Shown one piece after another: positions 1 through 8,470 of a stretch of DNA of 64,000 bases (position 1 is its first letter; each line of letters starts with the position of its first letter). The notes under the pieces are model-generated. The model made no database searches, was not told where the DNA came from, and saw only the letters and a list, made by a program, of their open reading frames with translations. The position numbers and the translations under genes are program-made. The stretch covers positions 1 to 64,000 of the forward strand of contig JBKUOG010000003.1 of NCBI GenBank assembly GCA_046957575.1. The letters run 5' to 3'. Source of the stretch: UMGS1370 sp046957575. GTDB taxonomy: Bacteria; Bacillota; Clostridia; Lachnospirales; Lachnospiraceae.

Positions 1-329
1 GTTCTGCTGTAAACTGACTCCCCTTCATAATACCAGTATTGGTCGCTGATGCAGTTCCAGCATCCCGGAACCTGAACCTTTTCCAACTGGGAAAAGTCCA
101 GGTCTGCAGGGGTGGCTCTTTTCTGCTCATCTCTTCCAAAAGGCTGATATAATTTTTTTCTGGTAACAGTGCGAAACACATCCGGCGTAAATCCCCATAC
201 CCCATCCAGCTTTTCGGCTGGCCGGTTGTAGTACCCCAAAAGCGTTTCCCACTGCAAATAGGGGATCTGGTTTTTGGCATCAAAATCCAGATTTAAAATG
301 TCATCATAATCTTCTTTCATTCGATTCAT
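1..329 (-). CDS. Glycoside hydrolase family 2 enzyme, N-terminal part (cut by window start)
   Basis: The first 109 codons are present; the rest lies outside the window. The visible part resembles the N-terminal sugar-binding beta-sandwich of GH2 enzymes (beta-galactosidase/beta-glucuronidase group): a LDGVWGF motif near residue 40, a VQVPGCWN motif near residue 90, then YYEGESVYSR. The start is the ATG at 329, ten bases after a GGAGG. It is the last visible gene of a sugar ABC transporter operon, so it probably degrades the imported glycoside in the cytoplasm; no signal peptide is seen. Catalytic residues are not in view, so the specificity is unknown. Confidence 0.8.
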   Translation of the reverse strand, partial: MNRMKEDYDDILNLDFDAKNQIPYLQWETLLGYYNRPAEKLDGVWGFTPDVFRTVTRKKLYQPFGRDEQKRATPADLDFSQLEKVQVPGCWNCISDQYWYYEGESVYSR

Positions 330-364
330 TTCTCATTTTCCTCCAATTTTTACTATCTGATTCG

Positions 365-1216
365 TCATCCCTTTACGCTTCCTGCTGCGATTCCATCCAT
401 GACTTTTCTCTGGGTCAGTAAAAATACCAGTACAACTGGCAGAGAGATAGCGGTAGAAAGCGCTGCTGTCATAGATAAATCCACTCCCAGGTCTGAATTT
501 AAATTGACCAGCATAGCCGCCATGTTGTACGTGCTCATATCTTTGGAAAGCATCAGCACTGGCAGCCACAGGCCCCAGCTTGACAAAAAAGAAATCAATG
601 CAGCTGTAGTAAACACCGGATACATAACCGGAGCTACAATCTTAAAAAAGATTCCAAATTCCGAAGCCCCGTCAATGGTGGCCGCCTCAATGAGGTCATA
701 GGGCAGGGACTGAAAAAAATTCCGGAATAGAAAGAACGGCAGTGCCGCTCCCCAGGCCCCTGTAGAGGATGCCAGAATGATCCCCCAGAAATTGCCAGTC
801 CCGTAAAGTTTTAACTGCACCACCATTACATACAGCGGAATCAGCAGCAGAACTGCTGGATACATCAGACTGACCGTAAAAGAACTTTCTATTAAGCGGA
901 AACCCAAAAGATCTTTTTTACGGTAAAGGGCATATCCCCCTAATGAGGTAGCAAGCACAACTAAAAGTGTGCTTCCCACAGCAATGATAATACTATTTTT
1001 AAAATAATGCCAGAGCGAATTGCCGGACAGAGTTAAAATTCCCTGCCATCCGGTTAACACCCATTTTTCAGGCAATAAAGACAATGGATTTTGAATTAAA
1101 TCCTGATTGGTTTTAAAAGAGCCGAACAGCATCCACAAAAACGGATAAATCATAATAAACGATACTATGGCAAGCAATAAATAAATCAAGACTGTAACTG
1201 CTTTATTTCTTTTCAT
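365..1216 (-). CDS. Sugar ABC transporter permease, MalG/LacG type
   Basis: Inner-membrane permease of a carbohydrate ABC importer (283 residues, normal for the family). Hydrophobic segments begin at about residue 9, and the cytoplasmic EAA loop that docks the ATPase is visible as EAATIDGASEFGIFF near residue 178. The start follows GGGAGG. It overlaps the upstream permease gene by 14 bases, so the two are translationally coupled. No ATPase gene is present in the operon; such importers often share one multi-sugar ATPase (MsmK type), an inference here. Confidence 0.93.
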   Translation of the reverse strand: MKRNKAVTVLIYLLLAIVSFIMIYPFLWMLFGSFKTNQDLIQNPLSLLPEKWVLTGWQGILTLSGNSLWHYFKNSIIIAVGSTLLVVLATSLGGYALYRKKDLLGFRLIESSFTVSLMYPAVLLLIPLYVMVVQLKLYGTGNFWGIILASSTGAWGAALPFFLFRNFFQSLPYDLIEAATIDGASEFGIFFKIVAPVMYPVFTTAALISFLSSWGLWLPVLMLSKDMSTYNMAAMLVNLNSDLGVDLSMTAALSTAISLPVVLVFLLTQRKVMDGIAAGSVKG

Positions 1217-2081
1217 TGAAACACCTCCCTAATCCGGAACCTGCCGCAGTCAGCAGTGCAATCATCAAAAACAGGAATGTGGCAATGGCTGTAGCAGATC
1301 CGAAGTCCATCTTTTCGTATTTGCTGTACGCATAATACGAAAGGAAATTTGTCGCATAGTTTGGTCCGCCAAATGTAATGATTCTGGATACCGTATAGGT
1401 CTTTAAAAACTGAATGACCGCATAGGTTCCATTTAATGCAAAAGCTGGTTTTAAAGATGGAAGGGTAATGTAAAAATATGTTTGCCAGGCATTGGCACCA
1501 TCTGTTGTTGCTGCCTCATACATACTTCTGTCAATCAGCTGATAATTAGTCAAAAAGATAATCGTATATAGTCCTACATGCTTCCACAATTCTACAAATG
1601 CCAGAACTCCTATAGCAAGAGGTGCCTCTGTCAGCCATCCTACCGGCTCTAACCCCATAAGTTCCAGCAGACTGTTCATTACCCCGTTGGAATTAAAAAA
1701 CTGCTTCCAGACCACAGAACTTACTACATCTGGTGTGATAAAAGGGATAAAAATCGCCAGTTTAAACAGGAGTCCGGCCTTTTCATGCAGACCTTTGTGG
1801 TTCAATAACTGGGCAAGCACCAGCGCCATTCCGATATTTAAAGGTACGCTGATTACTGTAAATAAGACAGTAACCTGTAAGGAATCCCAAAAGTACGGAT
1901 CCGAAAACAATTTGATATAATTTTGAAAGCCTACAAAAACCGGCTCTGTCAGGATGGTATTCCCTTTAAAAAACGAGTAATAGATGCTGCTGATCATGGG
2001 ATAGACACCAAACACAATAGACAGCAGTCCAAACACTCCGATACAGCAATACAGCATCCAATATTTTTTAAGAATTTTCAT
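1203..2081 (-). CDS. Sugar ABC transporter permease, MalF/LacF type
   Basis: The partner permease of the carbohydrate importer (292 residues, about six membrane segments). The EAA loop reads YEAATTDGANAWQTYF near residue 190. It lies between the binding-protein gene upstream and the second permease gene downstream, which it overlaps. Order binding protein, MalF-like, MalG-like is the standard CUT1 arrangement. The sugar is not determined by the permease; neighbouring GH2 and beta-propeller genes suggest a plant- or host-derived glycoside. Confidence 0.93.
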   Translation of the reverse strand: MKILKKYWMLYCCIGVFGLLSIVFGVYPMISSIYYSFFKGNTILTEPVFVGFQNYIKLFSDPYFWDSLQVTVLFTVISVPLNIGMALVLAQLLNHKGLHEKAGLLFKLAIFIPFITPDVVSSVVWKQFFNSNGVMNSLLELMGLEPVGWLTEAPLAIGVLAFVELWKHVGLYTIIFLTNYQLIDRSMYEAATTDGANAWQTYFYITLPSLKPAFALNGTYAVIQFLKTYTVSRIITFGGPNYATNFLSYYAYSKYEKMDFGSATAIATFLFLMIALLTAAGSGLGRCFNEKK

Positions 2082-2113
2082 CTAAATCAACCCCATATTC
2101 TGCTGCCGCACTT

Positions 2114-3490
2114 CTACTGGTTCGCCTCTATCGCGCTTTGGATATTGGCATGAAGTTCTTCTACGCAGGCCCGGATCTCTTCTTCCCCGTTTGCGTTAAA
2201 CGCCTTCATAAGGCCCTTTTCATACACTTCCAGCAGTTCTGGATAATATGAAAATGCGCCATTATAAGAGTCCACCGGATAAATCGGAATACTCTCGTCA
2301 AAGAAAATCTTCTGGTTTTTAGATAATTTATCTTTGTCTACTACACTGTAATCCATACAGGAGCCCATGGTTTCAAAACTGGCCTGCTGTGCAGCTTCTG
2401 ATAAGCAATATGTAAGATAGATCTTGGCAGCTTCTTTTTCCGGCGCATTCTTCGGCATTGCAATTCCTCTTACTCCGCCTAATAAAAGACCGCTTTCCCG
2501 CCCGTCTCCAAACGAAGGCCATGTCGTCACTTCATACTCTCCGACACCGCTGTCTGGTTTATCCCATCCAGCTGCATTCCAGTTTCCTACTCGGAACATA
2601 CCAACGCTGCCGCTTTGGATCTTGGTATACATTGCTGCAAAATCTTCGTTTATAGCATCTTTGTCCCAGACAGGAGTCTCTCCTGCATAAAGGGCAATAA
2701 TCTTCTCAAAATATTCTGCATTTTTCTCAATCTGACTTTCTGGAGTACCATTTAACCATACATCTGAAATTCCATTCCCTCCTGTTAAAAACAGATTAAA
2801 CACCTGCCCCGGATCTGTTCCTAAATGAAGAGTAAACCCGGAAAGACCTGCATTTTCATATTCCTGTCCTAATGCAGCAAAGTTTTCAAATGTATTAGGC
2901 AATTTATCCTCTGTCACTTCAACGCCTTCTACATCGGTACGGTATCCTAACCCATTTACGGAACGGTTAATCGGGAATGCAATCAACTGGCCGTCTGCAG
3001 AGATAATTTTCCTGTCGCTTTCTGTCACAACTTCATGGTTTGGTGTATTTTCCAAAACCTCATTTAAATCTTCAAAACCGCCTCCGGACTGCTGATGAGT
3101 TACTAAAAGACGGGAAGCCTCGTTAAAAATCAGATCAACTCCACCTGTTGTCGTAACGGCCTGGAGTGCCTTTGTTGTTAATGTCGCATTATCAAACGTA
3201 ATCGCTTCTATTGAGTAGTTCGGATAATCCTTCTGCATTTCTGCTTCTGCAGCTTTAAAGAACGGAAGTCTGGAATCGTTTCCCTCATACCAGATGGTAA
3301 TTGTTACCGGATCTTCACTGGCAGCTGTATCGCTCTGCTCCTGACTGTTGTCCGCTGAAGAATCCGTTTTTCCCGAATTAGCAGCCTCCTGACTGGCTGA
3401 AGCCTGATTATTTGCTCCGCTCTGTCCACAAGCTGTTGTCATGCACATTGCTGCCGCAAGCATTAATGCCATACCTTTTTGTTTTCTCAT
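2114..3490 (-). CDS. Extracellular sugar-binding lipoprotein of ABC importer
   Basis: Solute-binding protein of the CUT1 sugar importer (458 residues). A lipoprotein signal peptide is clear: positively charged MRKQK, a hydrophobic stretch, and the lipobox MTTAC with the lipidated Cys near residue 21. A Ser/Ala/Gln/Asp-rich linker follows to about residue 60, then the binding domain beginning at TITIWYEG. It would be anchored outside the membrane and hand sugar to the two downstream permeases. The ligand is unknown. Confidence 0.92.
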   Translation of the reverse strand: MRKQKGMALMLAAAMCMTTACGQSGANNQASASQEAANSGKTDSSADNSQEQSDTAASEDPVTITIWYEGNDSRLPFFKAAEAEMQKDYPNYSIEAITFDNATLTTKALQAVTTTGGVDLIFNEASRLLVTHQQSGGGFEDLNEVLENTPNHEVVTESDRKIISADGQLIAFPINRSVNGLGYRTDVEGVEVTEDKLPNTFENFAALGQEYENAGLSGFTLHLGTDPGQVFNLFLTGGNGISDVWLNGTPESQIEKNAEYFEKIIALYAGETPVWDKDAINEDFAAMYTKIQSGSVGMFRVGNWNAAGWDKPDSGVGEYEVTTWPSFGDGRESGLLLGGVRGIAMPKNAPEKEAAKIYLTYCLSEAAQQASFETMGSCMDYSVVDKDKLSKNQKIFFDESIPIYPVDSYNGAFSYYPELLEVYEKGLMKAFNANGEEEIRACVEELHANIQSAIEANQ

Positions 3491-3508
3491 GTTTTTTCCT
3501 CCTTATTC

Positions 3509-4693
3509 TTAGCATTCTTTTATATGTTTCATTGCCTGTTCCAATTCTACTAAATATACTCCTCGTCTGCCCTCATGGATAGAATCCATTGATACACTCT
3601 TTCCATCCAGATTCCAGCGGCAGTGAAGGTCACAGCGAATATCTGTACAATCAGGTTTTGGAGAGTAAAACCTTCCAATTACCATTCCTTTTCCGCTTTC
3701 GATATTGTAAAGATATAATGGACGGTAATCCTGCTCATCCTGATAGCCATCTCCAATAATCCATTGTCCATCCGGTGAATAGCTGCAGTGAATATCTTCA
3801 AAAAACATCTTCTTATCAAAGATTCTGTATTCCTGACTTTCGTCTTTTAATTCATATAAGCCGTCTCCTGCCCCACAGTCTGCATAAATCAAAAGCTTTC
3901 CCTGTTTTCCCCAATAGTAGTGGGATGCGTAGGTATAATTTCTTAACTTGTAAATATTTCCCTGCAAATCACTGGTACCCAATCCTGTTTTCCATTCTTT
4001 TCCTTCTTCCGGGAAATATCTTACCAGGAAAAGGAACCGGTTGGATTCCCGATTAAAGGTAATATGGTTGATTGTAATTTTCCAATCTATTTTCTGACCA
4101 TCCTTATAATTATAAAGTTCTGCCAACTGCTCATATGAAATAATCTGATTGCTTGTTCCTGTTTCCATATTTACCAGGAACACACCATCTTCTGCCGGAG
4201 CATTTACATTCTTCCATGGATCTTCTATATTGCAGTATCCATAACCGGGACGGAAATCATAAATACGATTCATATTTACAGATAATCCCCATTTCCCATC
4301 TGGAGAAATATTTGCCACCGGCCTGTCCATATAGCGCACTGTGTTATTTTTCAATTTTTTTATCACAGCCTTGTACTTACCGTCTTGGAAAACATTGTAG
4401 ATGATTTCATCACTATTTGCCGGATTCCAGGAAAGCATAGCACCCTGTTGAAAATTCCATGCTTTTGTCTGTGCGAACTGAATAAATTCCCTGGTCTCCA
4501 TATTAATAACACCAAGCTGGCACACCTCACCCGCTTTTGGAAGCCTGTCCATAAATAGAACCCGATGACATAAATGAAACTTTTTTTCAGGATGGAATGC
4601 CAGATTATCATAATAACCGTAGAAGTAATACCCTTCATCATCTGGCGAAATTTTCTTCACCTGTATGAGTTCCCCATTCAAAATCCCTTTCAT
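3509..4693 (-). CDS. Cytoplasmic beta-propeller protein, oligogalacturonate-lyase-like
   Basis: A 394-residue protein without a signal peptide, containing TolB/WD40-like blades marked by SPDGKW (~132), SPDGQW (~305) and a final RCDLHCRWNLDG...DSIHEG block (~355-375). That last block is typical of proteins annotated as oligogalacturonide lyase (PL22)-like or TolB-like propellers. True PL22 enzymes bind a metal through several His and a Gln; I cannot confirm the full set here. It is the first gene of the sugar operon, 18 bases before the binding-protein gene, so a role in processing the imported sugar is likely. It may instead be a sensor or a new lyase/hydrolase class. Confidence 0.6.
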   Translation of the reverse strand: MKGILNGELIQVKKISPDDEGYYFYGYYDNLAFHPEKKFHLCHRVLFMDRLPKAGEVCQLGVINMETREFIQFAQTKAWNFQQGAMLSWNPANSDEIIYNVFQDGKYKAVIKKLKNNTVRYMDRPVANISPDGKWGLSVNMNRIYDFRPGYGYCNIEDPWKNVNAPAEDGVFLVNMETGTSNQIISYEQLAELYNYKDGQKIDWKITINHITFNRESNRFLFLVRYFPEEGKEWKTGLGTSDLQGNIYKLRNYTYASHYYWGKQGKLLIYADCGAGDGLYELKDESQEYRIFDKKMFFEDIHCSYSPDGQWIIGDGYQDEQDYRPLYLYNIESGKGMVIGRFYSPKPDCTDIRCDLHCRWNLDGKSVSMDSIHEGRRGVYLVELEQAMKHIKEC

Positions 4694-4934
4694 TGTATTT
4701 TCTCTCCTTTTTTATATTGTATCGAATTTTCGCCTTGCCTTTTCTTGATTTTTTTGCATTTTTGCCTTATTATTAGATATACAGCAAATTTATATAGGAA
4801 ATTTATATATTTTTTGCAGTTTTTCCATTCATCTTTATGACTTTATGACAATTATATCGGATCTGCATTTGCCTTTCAATTCACAATTTTCCCATATAAT
4901 TGTAAAATCAGACCACTACTCTAAGGAGGCCTCT

Positions 4935-5750
4935 ATGGAACGTTTTGATATGTTTACTGGCGCTATGATTCCATTATCCTCTCCTCTTCGGGTAATCCAC
5001 GTAATTAAGCGCCCGCCCGATTTTCATTTACGTCTTCACAGTCATAATTTTTACCATGTTATTTTTGTAACAGCAGGAATTTTAGAAGTTATTTTAGATG
5101 GGCAGTCCTATTTTGTGCATGAAAACCAGGCAGTCATTCTCCCACCCTCTATTCCTCACAGCTTACATTCAAAAAAAGGATATAGTCAAATCGGAGTTGA
5201 CATCTTAAACCAAAAAGAAAGGGAAGAACTATGCAGTTTAATCTGCCAAATCTTCCCAACTGGTTTTTCGATCGTTAATATGAATATGCTTCCAGCTAAA
5301 TATGAAGAGCTTATTAAATCTGTTCGTGATTTAACCCGCCTGAATCTGCTGCGGCTGCAAAACAGCGCAGAATCCCTGGTTCTTTCTTTTTTAGAACAGG
5401 CAACTGATTCTTCTAACAAAAATTTCCGAGAACGTTTTTTAGATATGGTGGTACAAGATGAATGTTTAAATCTTACTCTTTCTGATATGTGCCGTCATTT
5501 AGATCTCAGCAAGACTCATCTGGAACGCTTAGTACGCGAAGAGTTCGGATGCGGTGCAATAGAATACTATCATAAGCTTAAATTTATGAAAGCCTGTTTT
5601 CTGCTTCAAAATACGGATGTCCCTATTCGAGTGATCAGCGAACAGCTCAAATTCTACGATGAAAGCCATTTTACCCGTTTTTTCAAAAAGCAATGCGGCC
5701 AGACCCCCTCTCAGTACCGAAGCAATTCCAGGACGCCAGTTACCATCTGA
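4935..5750 (+). CDS. AraC-family regulator of the sugar ABC operon
   Basis: A 271-residue AraC/XylS regulator: an N-terminal cupin-type sensor (about residues 20-95, with RLHSHNFYHVIFV and PPSIPHSLHS) and a C-terminal double helix-turn-helix (about 170-265, ending ESHFTRFFKKQCGQTPSQYR). I chose the ATG at 4935 because AAGGAGG lies six bases before it; an in-frame start at 4845 has no such site. It is divergent from the sugar operon across a 240-bp AT-rich gap and is the obvious candidate to activate it in response to the sugar. Confidence 0.92.
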   Translation: MERFDMFTGAMIPLSSPLRVIHVIKRPPDFHLRLHSHNFYHVIFVTAGILEVILDGQSYFVHENQAVILPPSIPHSLHSKKGYSQIGVDILNQKEREELCSLICQIFPTGFSIVNMNMLPAKYEELIKSVRDLTRLNLLRLQNSAESLVLSFLEQATDSSNKNFRERFLDMVVQDECLNLTLSDMCRHLDLSKTHLERLVREEFGCGAIEYYHKLKFMKACFLLQNTDVPIRVISEQLKFYDESHFTRFFKKQCGQTPSQYRSNSRTPVTI

Positions 5751-5778
5751 AAAGGAATGTAAAAAAGTACAATTACAG

Positions 5779-5807
5779 TTGTATTTTTCTTTCTTTCTGA
5801 ATATAAT
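5779..5807 (+). promoter_or_regulatory. Promoter of the DUF4143 ATPase gene
   Basis: TTGTAT (5779-5784), 17 bases, TATAAT (5802-5807). Transcription would start near 5814, inside the first of three tandem repeats. The -35 box overlaps a small inverted repeat (TACAA...TTGTA, 5768-5783) that could be an operator. Confidence 0.7.
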
Positions 5808-5886
5808 AAAAGTGTGAGGATATGCCACTAATTTTTAATAAAAATGTGATTATATAGCACAAAATTTCTAATAAAAGTGTGAGGAG
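5804..5886 (+). repeat. Three tandem direct repeats in the 5' leader of the ATPase gene
   Basis: TAATAAAAGTGTGAGGA occurs at 5804 and 5869 without change, and as TAATAAAAATGTGATTA at 5836; the period is 32 then 33 bp. The first copy overlaps the -10 box. The last copy provides the GAGGAG ribosome binding site of the ATPase gene. The arrangement lies entirely within the promoter and leader and looks regulatory. Confidence 0.85.
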
Positions 5887-5893
5887 TGGGTTT

Positions 5894-7234
5894 ATGGAAC
5901 GATTTATCTTAAAAAATTTATTGGACTGGAAGAATTCTCCCTATCGCAAGCCTCTGATCCTGAAGGGTGTACGTCAGGTAGGAAAAACATGGATTCTGAA
6001 AGAGTTTGGTAAACGCTATTATGAAAATACCGCTTATTTTAGCTTTGATGAAAACGAAGAATACAAACAGTTCTTTGAGACAACCAAGGACGTAAATCGT
6101 ATCTTACAAAATCTTATGCTGGCCAGCGCTCAGAAAATTGTGCCGGAAAAAACCCTCATTATCTTTGACGAGGTACAGGACTGCCCAAAGGTTATCAACT
6201 CCATGAAGTATTTCTGCGAAAATGCTCCGCAGTATCATATTGCCTGTGCCGGTTCCCTGCTGGGCATTGCTCTGGCAAAGCCTTCCTCTTTCCCGGTCGG
6301 TAAAGTCAACTTCATGCAGATTGATCCTATGACCTTTTCAGAATTTCTGATTGCTAACGGTGATGAAAATCTTGCTGCTTATCTGGAAAGTACAGACACG
6401 ATTGAACCAATTCCCGATGCATTTTTCAATCCTCTGTATGAAAAATTAAAAATGTACTATATCACTGGCGGTATGCCAGAATCTGTACTGATGTGGACGG
6501 AAGCCCGCGATATTTCTGCTATGCAGGAAGCCTTATCCGGTATTATCGCTGCTTATGAACGGGACTTTGCAAAGCATCCCGATGTCAGAGAGTTTCCAAA
6601 AATATCTATGGTCTGGAAATCCATCCCTTCCCAGTTGGCGCGGGAAAATAAAAAATTTATCTATAAAGTTGTCAAAGAAGGGGCACGAGCCCGTGAATAT
6701 GAGGACGCTCTGCAATGGCTGGTAGACGCCCGACTGGTGCATAAAATCTACCGCAGTTCTGCTCCAGGCCTTCCGATGGCTGCTTATGATGACTTATCTG
6801 CATTTAAGATTTATCTGGTCGACGTTGGCCTGCTTCGCCGCCTGGCACAGTTGACTCCTACAGCTTTTGGAGAAGGCAATCGCCTGTTTACAGAATTCAA
6901 AGGCGCACTGACTGAAAACTTTGTACTGCAGACGTTAATCACACAGTTTGAAGTAGTTCCCCGCTACTGGACACAAAGTAATCCTCCTTACGAGGTAGAT
7001 TTTCTAATCCAGCGTGAGAATGATATTTTCCCTGTTGAGGTCAAATCCGAAGCCAATATATCCAGCAAGAGCCTTAAAAAATTCAAGGAGCTGTTTTCTG
7101 ACAAGGTTAAACTCCGCATCAGGTTCTCTCTGGATAATCTGAAACTAGATGATGATGTGCTGAATATTCCTCTGTTTATGGCAGATCAGACGGATCGATT
7201 GATTGGATTAGCCTTGGATTCTCAAAAGAATTAG
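5894..7234 (+). CDS. AAA-type ATPase with C-terminal DUF4143 nuclease-like domain
   Basis: A 446-residue P-loop ATPase. The N-terminal AAA domain shows Walker A GVRQVGKTW (~25-33) and Walker B LIIFDEVQD (~92-100). The C-terminal part is of the DUF4143 type, with a PD-(D/E)xK-like signature YEVDFLIQ...FPVEVKSE near residue 360-380. Start ATG 5894 follows GAGGAG by seven bases; an upstream in-frame GTG at 5879 is within the repeat. Proteins of this family are common, often single, and their function is not established; defence or toxin-related roles have been proposed. It stands alone here, without partner genes. Confidence 0.85.
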   Translation: MERFILKNLLDWKNSPYRKPLILKGVRQVGKTWILKEFGKRYYENTAYFSFDENEEYKQFFETTKDVNRILQNLMLASAQKIVPEKTLIIFDEVQDCPKVINSMKYFCENAPQYHIACAGSLLGIALAKPSSFPVGKVNFMQIDPMTFSEFLIANGDENLAAYLESTDTIEPIPDAFFNPLYEKLKMYYITGGMPESVLMWTEARDISAMQEALSGIIAAYERDFAKHPDVREFPKISMVWKSIPSQLARENKKFIYKVVKEGARAREYEDALQWLVDARLVHKIYRSSAPGLPMAAYDDLSAFKIYLVDVGLLRRLAQLTPTAFGEGNRLFTEFKGALTENFVLQTLITQFEVVPRYWTQSNPPYEVDFLIQRENDIFPVEVKSEANISSKSLKKFKELFSDKVKLRIRFSLDNLKLDDDVLNIPLFMADQTDRLIGLALDSQKN

Positions 7235-7273
7235 CTTCACATCGCTTTTAGGCATTATAAAATTCAACGTAAT

Positions 7274-7299
7274 AGAGGGATGCCAAACCGCATCCCTCT
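7274..7299. terminator. Hairpin between convergent genes, possible bidirectional terminator
   Basis: A perfect 10-bp stem (AGAGGGATGC / GCATCCCTCT) with a six-base loop sits between the ATPase gene and the convergent M20 gene. There is no strong T-run on either strand, so termination efficiency is uncertain. Confidence 0.55.
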
Positions 7300-7304
7300 C
7301 ATCC

Positions 7305-8432
7305 TTACATATATTGACTTAAAATACTGAGTACAATTCCCATTCCAGCAGGAATAGAATCCAAATCCACCCACTCTTCTCTGGTATGGGCTCCGCCGCC
7401 TCTTATCGTACCGATGGTGTTGGCAAGCATTCCCATTGAAAGGGGGATGTTTGCGTCGGTCGAACGAGGGGCAAAGTCCATTTCTCCATCGTAAAATTCC
7501 CGAATGCAGGCCACATTCTGTTTCGTCCAGTTTTCCAGTTCTGTCCGGTCAAACTCTCCGGCTCCCGGCCGGATTCCTAAAATCTCCACATTGACCTTTT
7601 TTCCCTGCCTGCGGAATTTCTCAATTACCTGCTGGAACTTTTGTTCCATTTCGTTTAGGCACTTTTCACTGCAGGAACGGTATTCATAAAGCAGCACTGC
7701 TTCCTGGGGAATGGAATTGACCGTAGTTCCTCCTGTTATCTTTCCCACATTGTAAGTAGTAACTTCCTCTGCAGGCGGTTCGATCTGATACAAATCGTCG
7801 ATGATCTGTGCCGCAATATGAATAGCGTTATCCCTGCCAAAATTCTGGTAAGAATGGCCGCCTTCGGTCTGGATCTGAATCCGGTACCGGTGGGAACCCA
7901 CTGGTATGCTGGTGCAGGCAGACAGATAACAGTCAAAGGAATAAAACGCCCGAATCCGGTTTCCGTAATTATTAAAAATCTCTTTGCATCCCTTTAAATT
8001 TCCCAGTCCTTCCTCACAGGAATTTGCCACTATCATAATCCCTGTTTTCAGCTGGTGGGAATGATGCACCAGAAACTTTGCACCCATCATTAAGTTTACC
8101 AGATTTGCGGTATCGTCTCCAATTCCAGGAGCTGATAAGATGTTTCCCTTTCTCGTCATGGGAAGTTCTTCCAAATCATCAAATACCACGTCGGTGTGAG
8201 CCATCAGCACAACGATGTCCTCATACTTATCGCAGTTAAATTTGCAGATAACATTTTGTGCTTCATCAATCCAGACTTCATTACAGCCTGTTTGCTCAAA
8301 CCACTTTTTACAAAAGGCTGCTCTTTTTCCTTCCTTATGACTGGGCGCCGGAATCTTTCCCAATTCTTCCAGAAGCGCGATGGCTTCTTCCTTATGCTGC
8401 TCGATAAACTCGTTTATTTGTGCTTTTTCCAT
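7305..8432 (-). CDS. M20-family metallopeptidase / amidohydrolase
   Basis: A 375-residue cytoplasmic M20 enzyme. Metal-binding motifs are visible: HTDVVFD (~79-85), GIGDDTANL (~104-112), EEG (~141) and the dimerisation-domain GGHSYQNFGR. These enzymes hydrolyse peptide or acyl-amino bonds using two Zn ions. It is the last gene of the beta-glucoside PTS operon, 38 bases after the GH1 gene, which hints that the PTS substrate may be a conjugate or that the gene is simply co-transcribed. Carboxypeptidase, dipeptidase and aminoacylase activities cannot be told apart from sequence alone. Confidence 0.85.
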   Translation of the reverse strand: MEKAQINEFIEQHKEEAIALLEELGKIPAPSHKEGKRAAFCKKWFEQTGCNEVWIDEAQNVICKFNCDKYEDIVVLMAHTDVVFDDLEELPMTRKGNILSAPGIGDDTANLVNLMMGAKFLVHHSHQLKTGIMIVANSCEEGLGNLKGCKEIFNNYGNRIRAFYSFDCYLSACTSIPVGSHRYRIQIQTEGGHSYQNFGRDNAIHIAAQIIDDLYQIEPPAEEVTTYNVGKITGGTTVNSIPQEAVLLYEYRSCSEKCLNEMEQKFQQVIEKFRRQGKKVNVEILGIRPGAGEFDRTELENWTKQNVACIREFYDGEMDFAPRSTDANIPLSMGMLANTIGTIRGGGAHTREEWVDLDSIPAGMGIVLSILSQYM

Positions 8433-8470
8433 GATTCCATCTTCTCTCTATACCAGGGTTTTCCCCATCT

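Noticed and set aside
5804..5886. CRISPR array
   Set aside because: Only three imperfect short repeats with AT-rich intervals of about 15 bp, inside a promoter; no cas genes.
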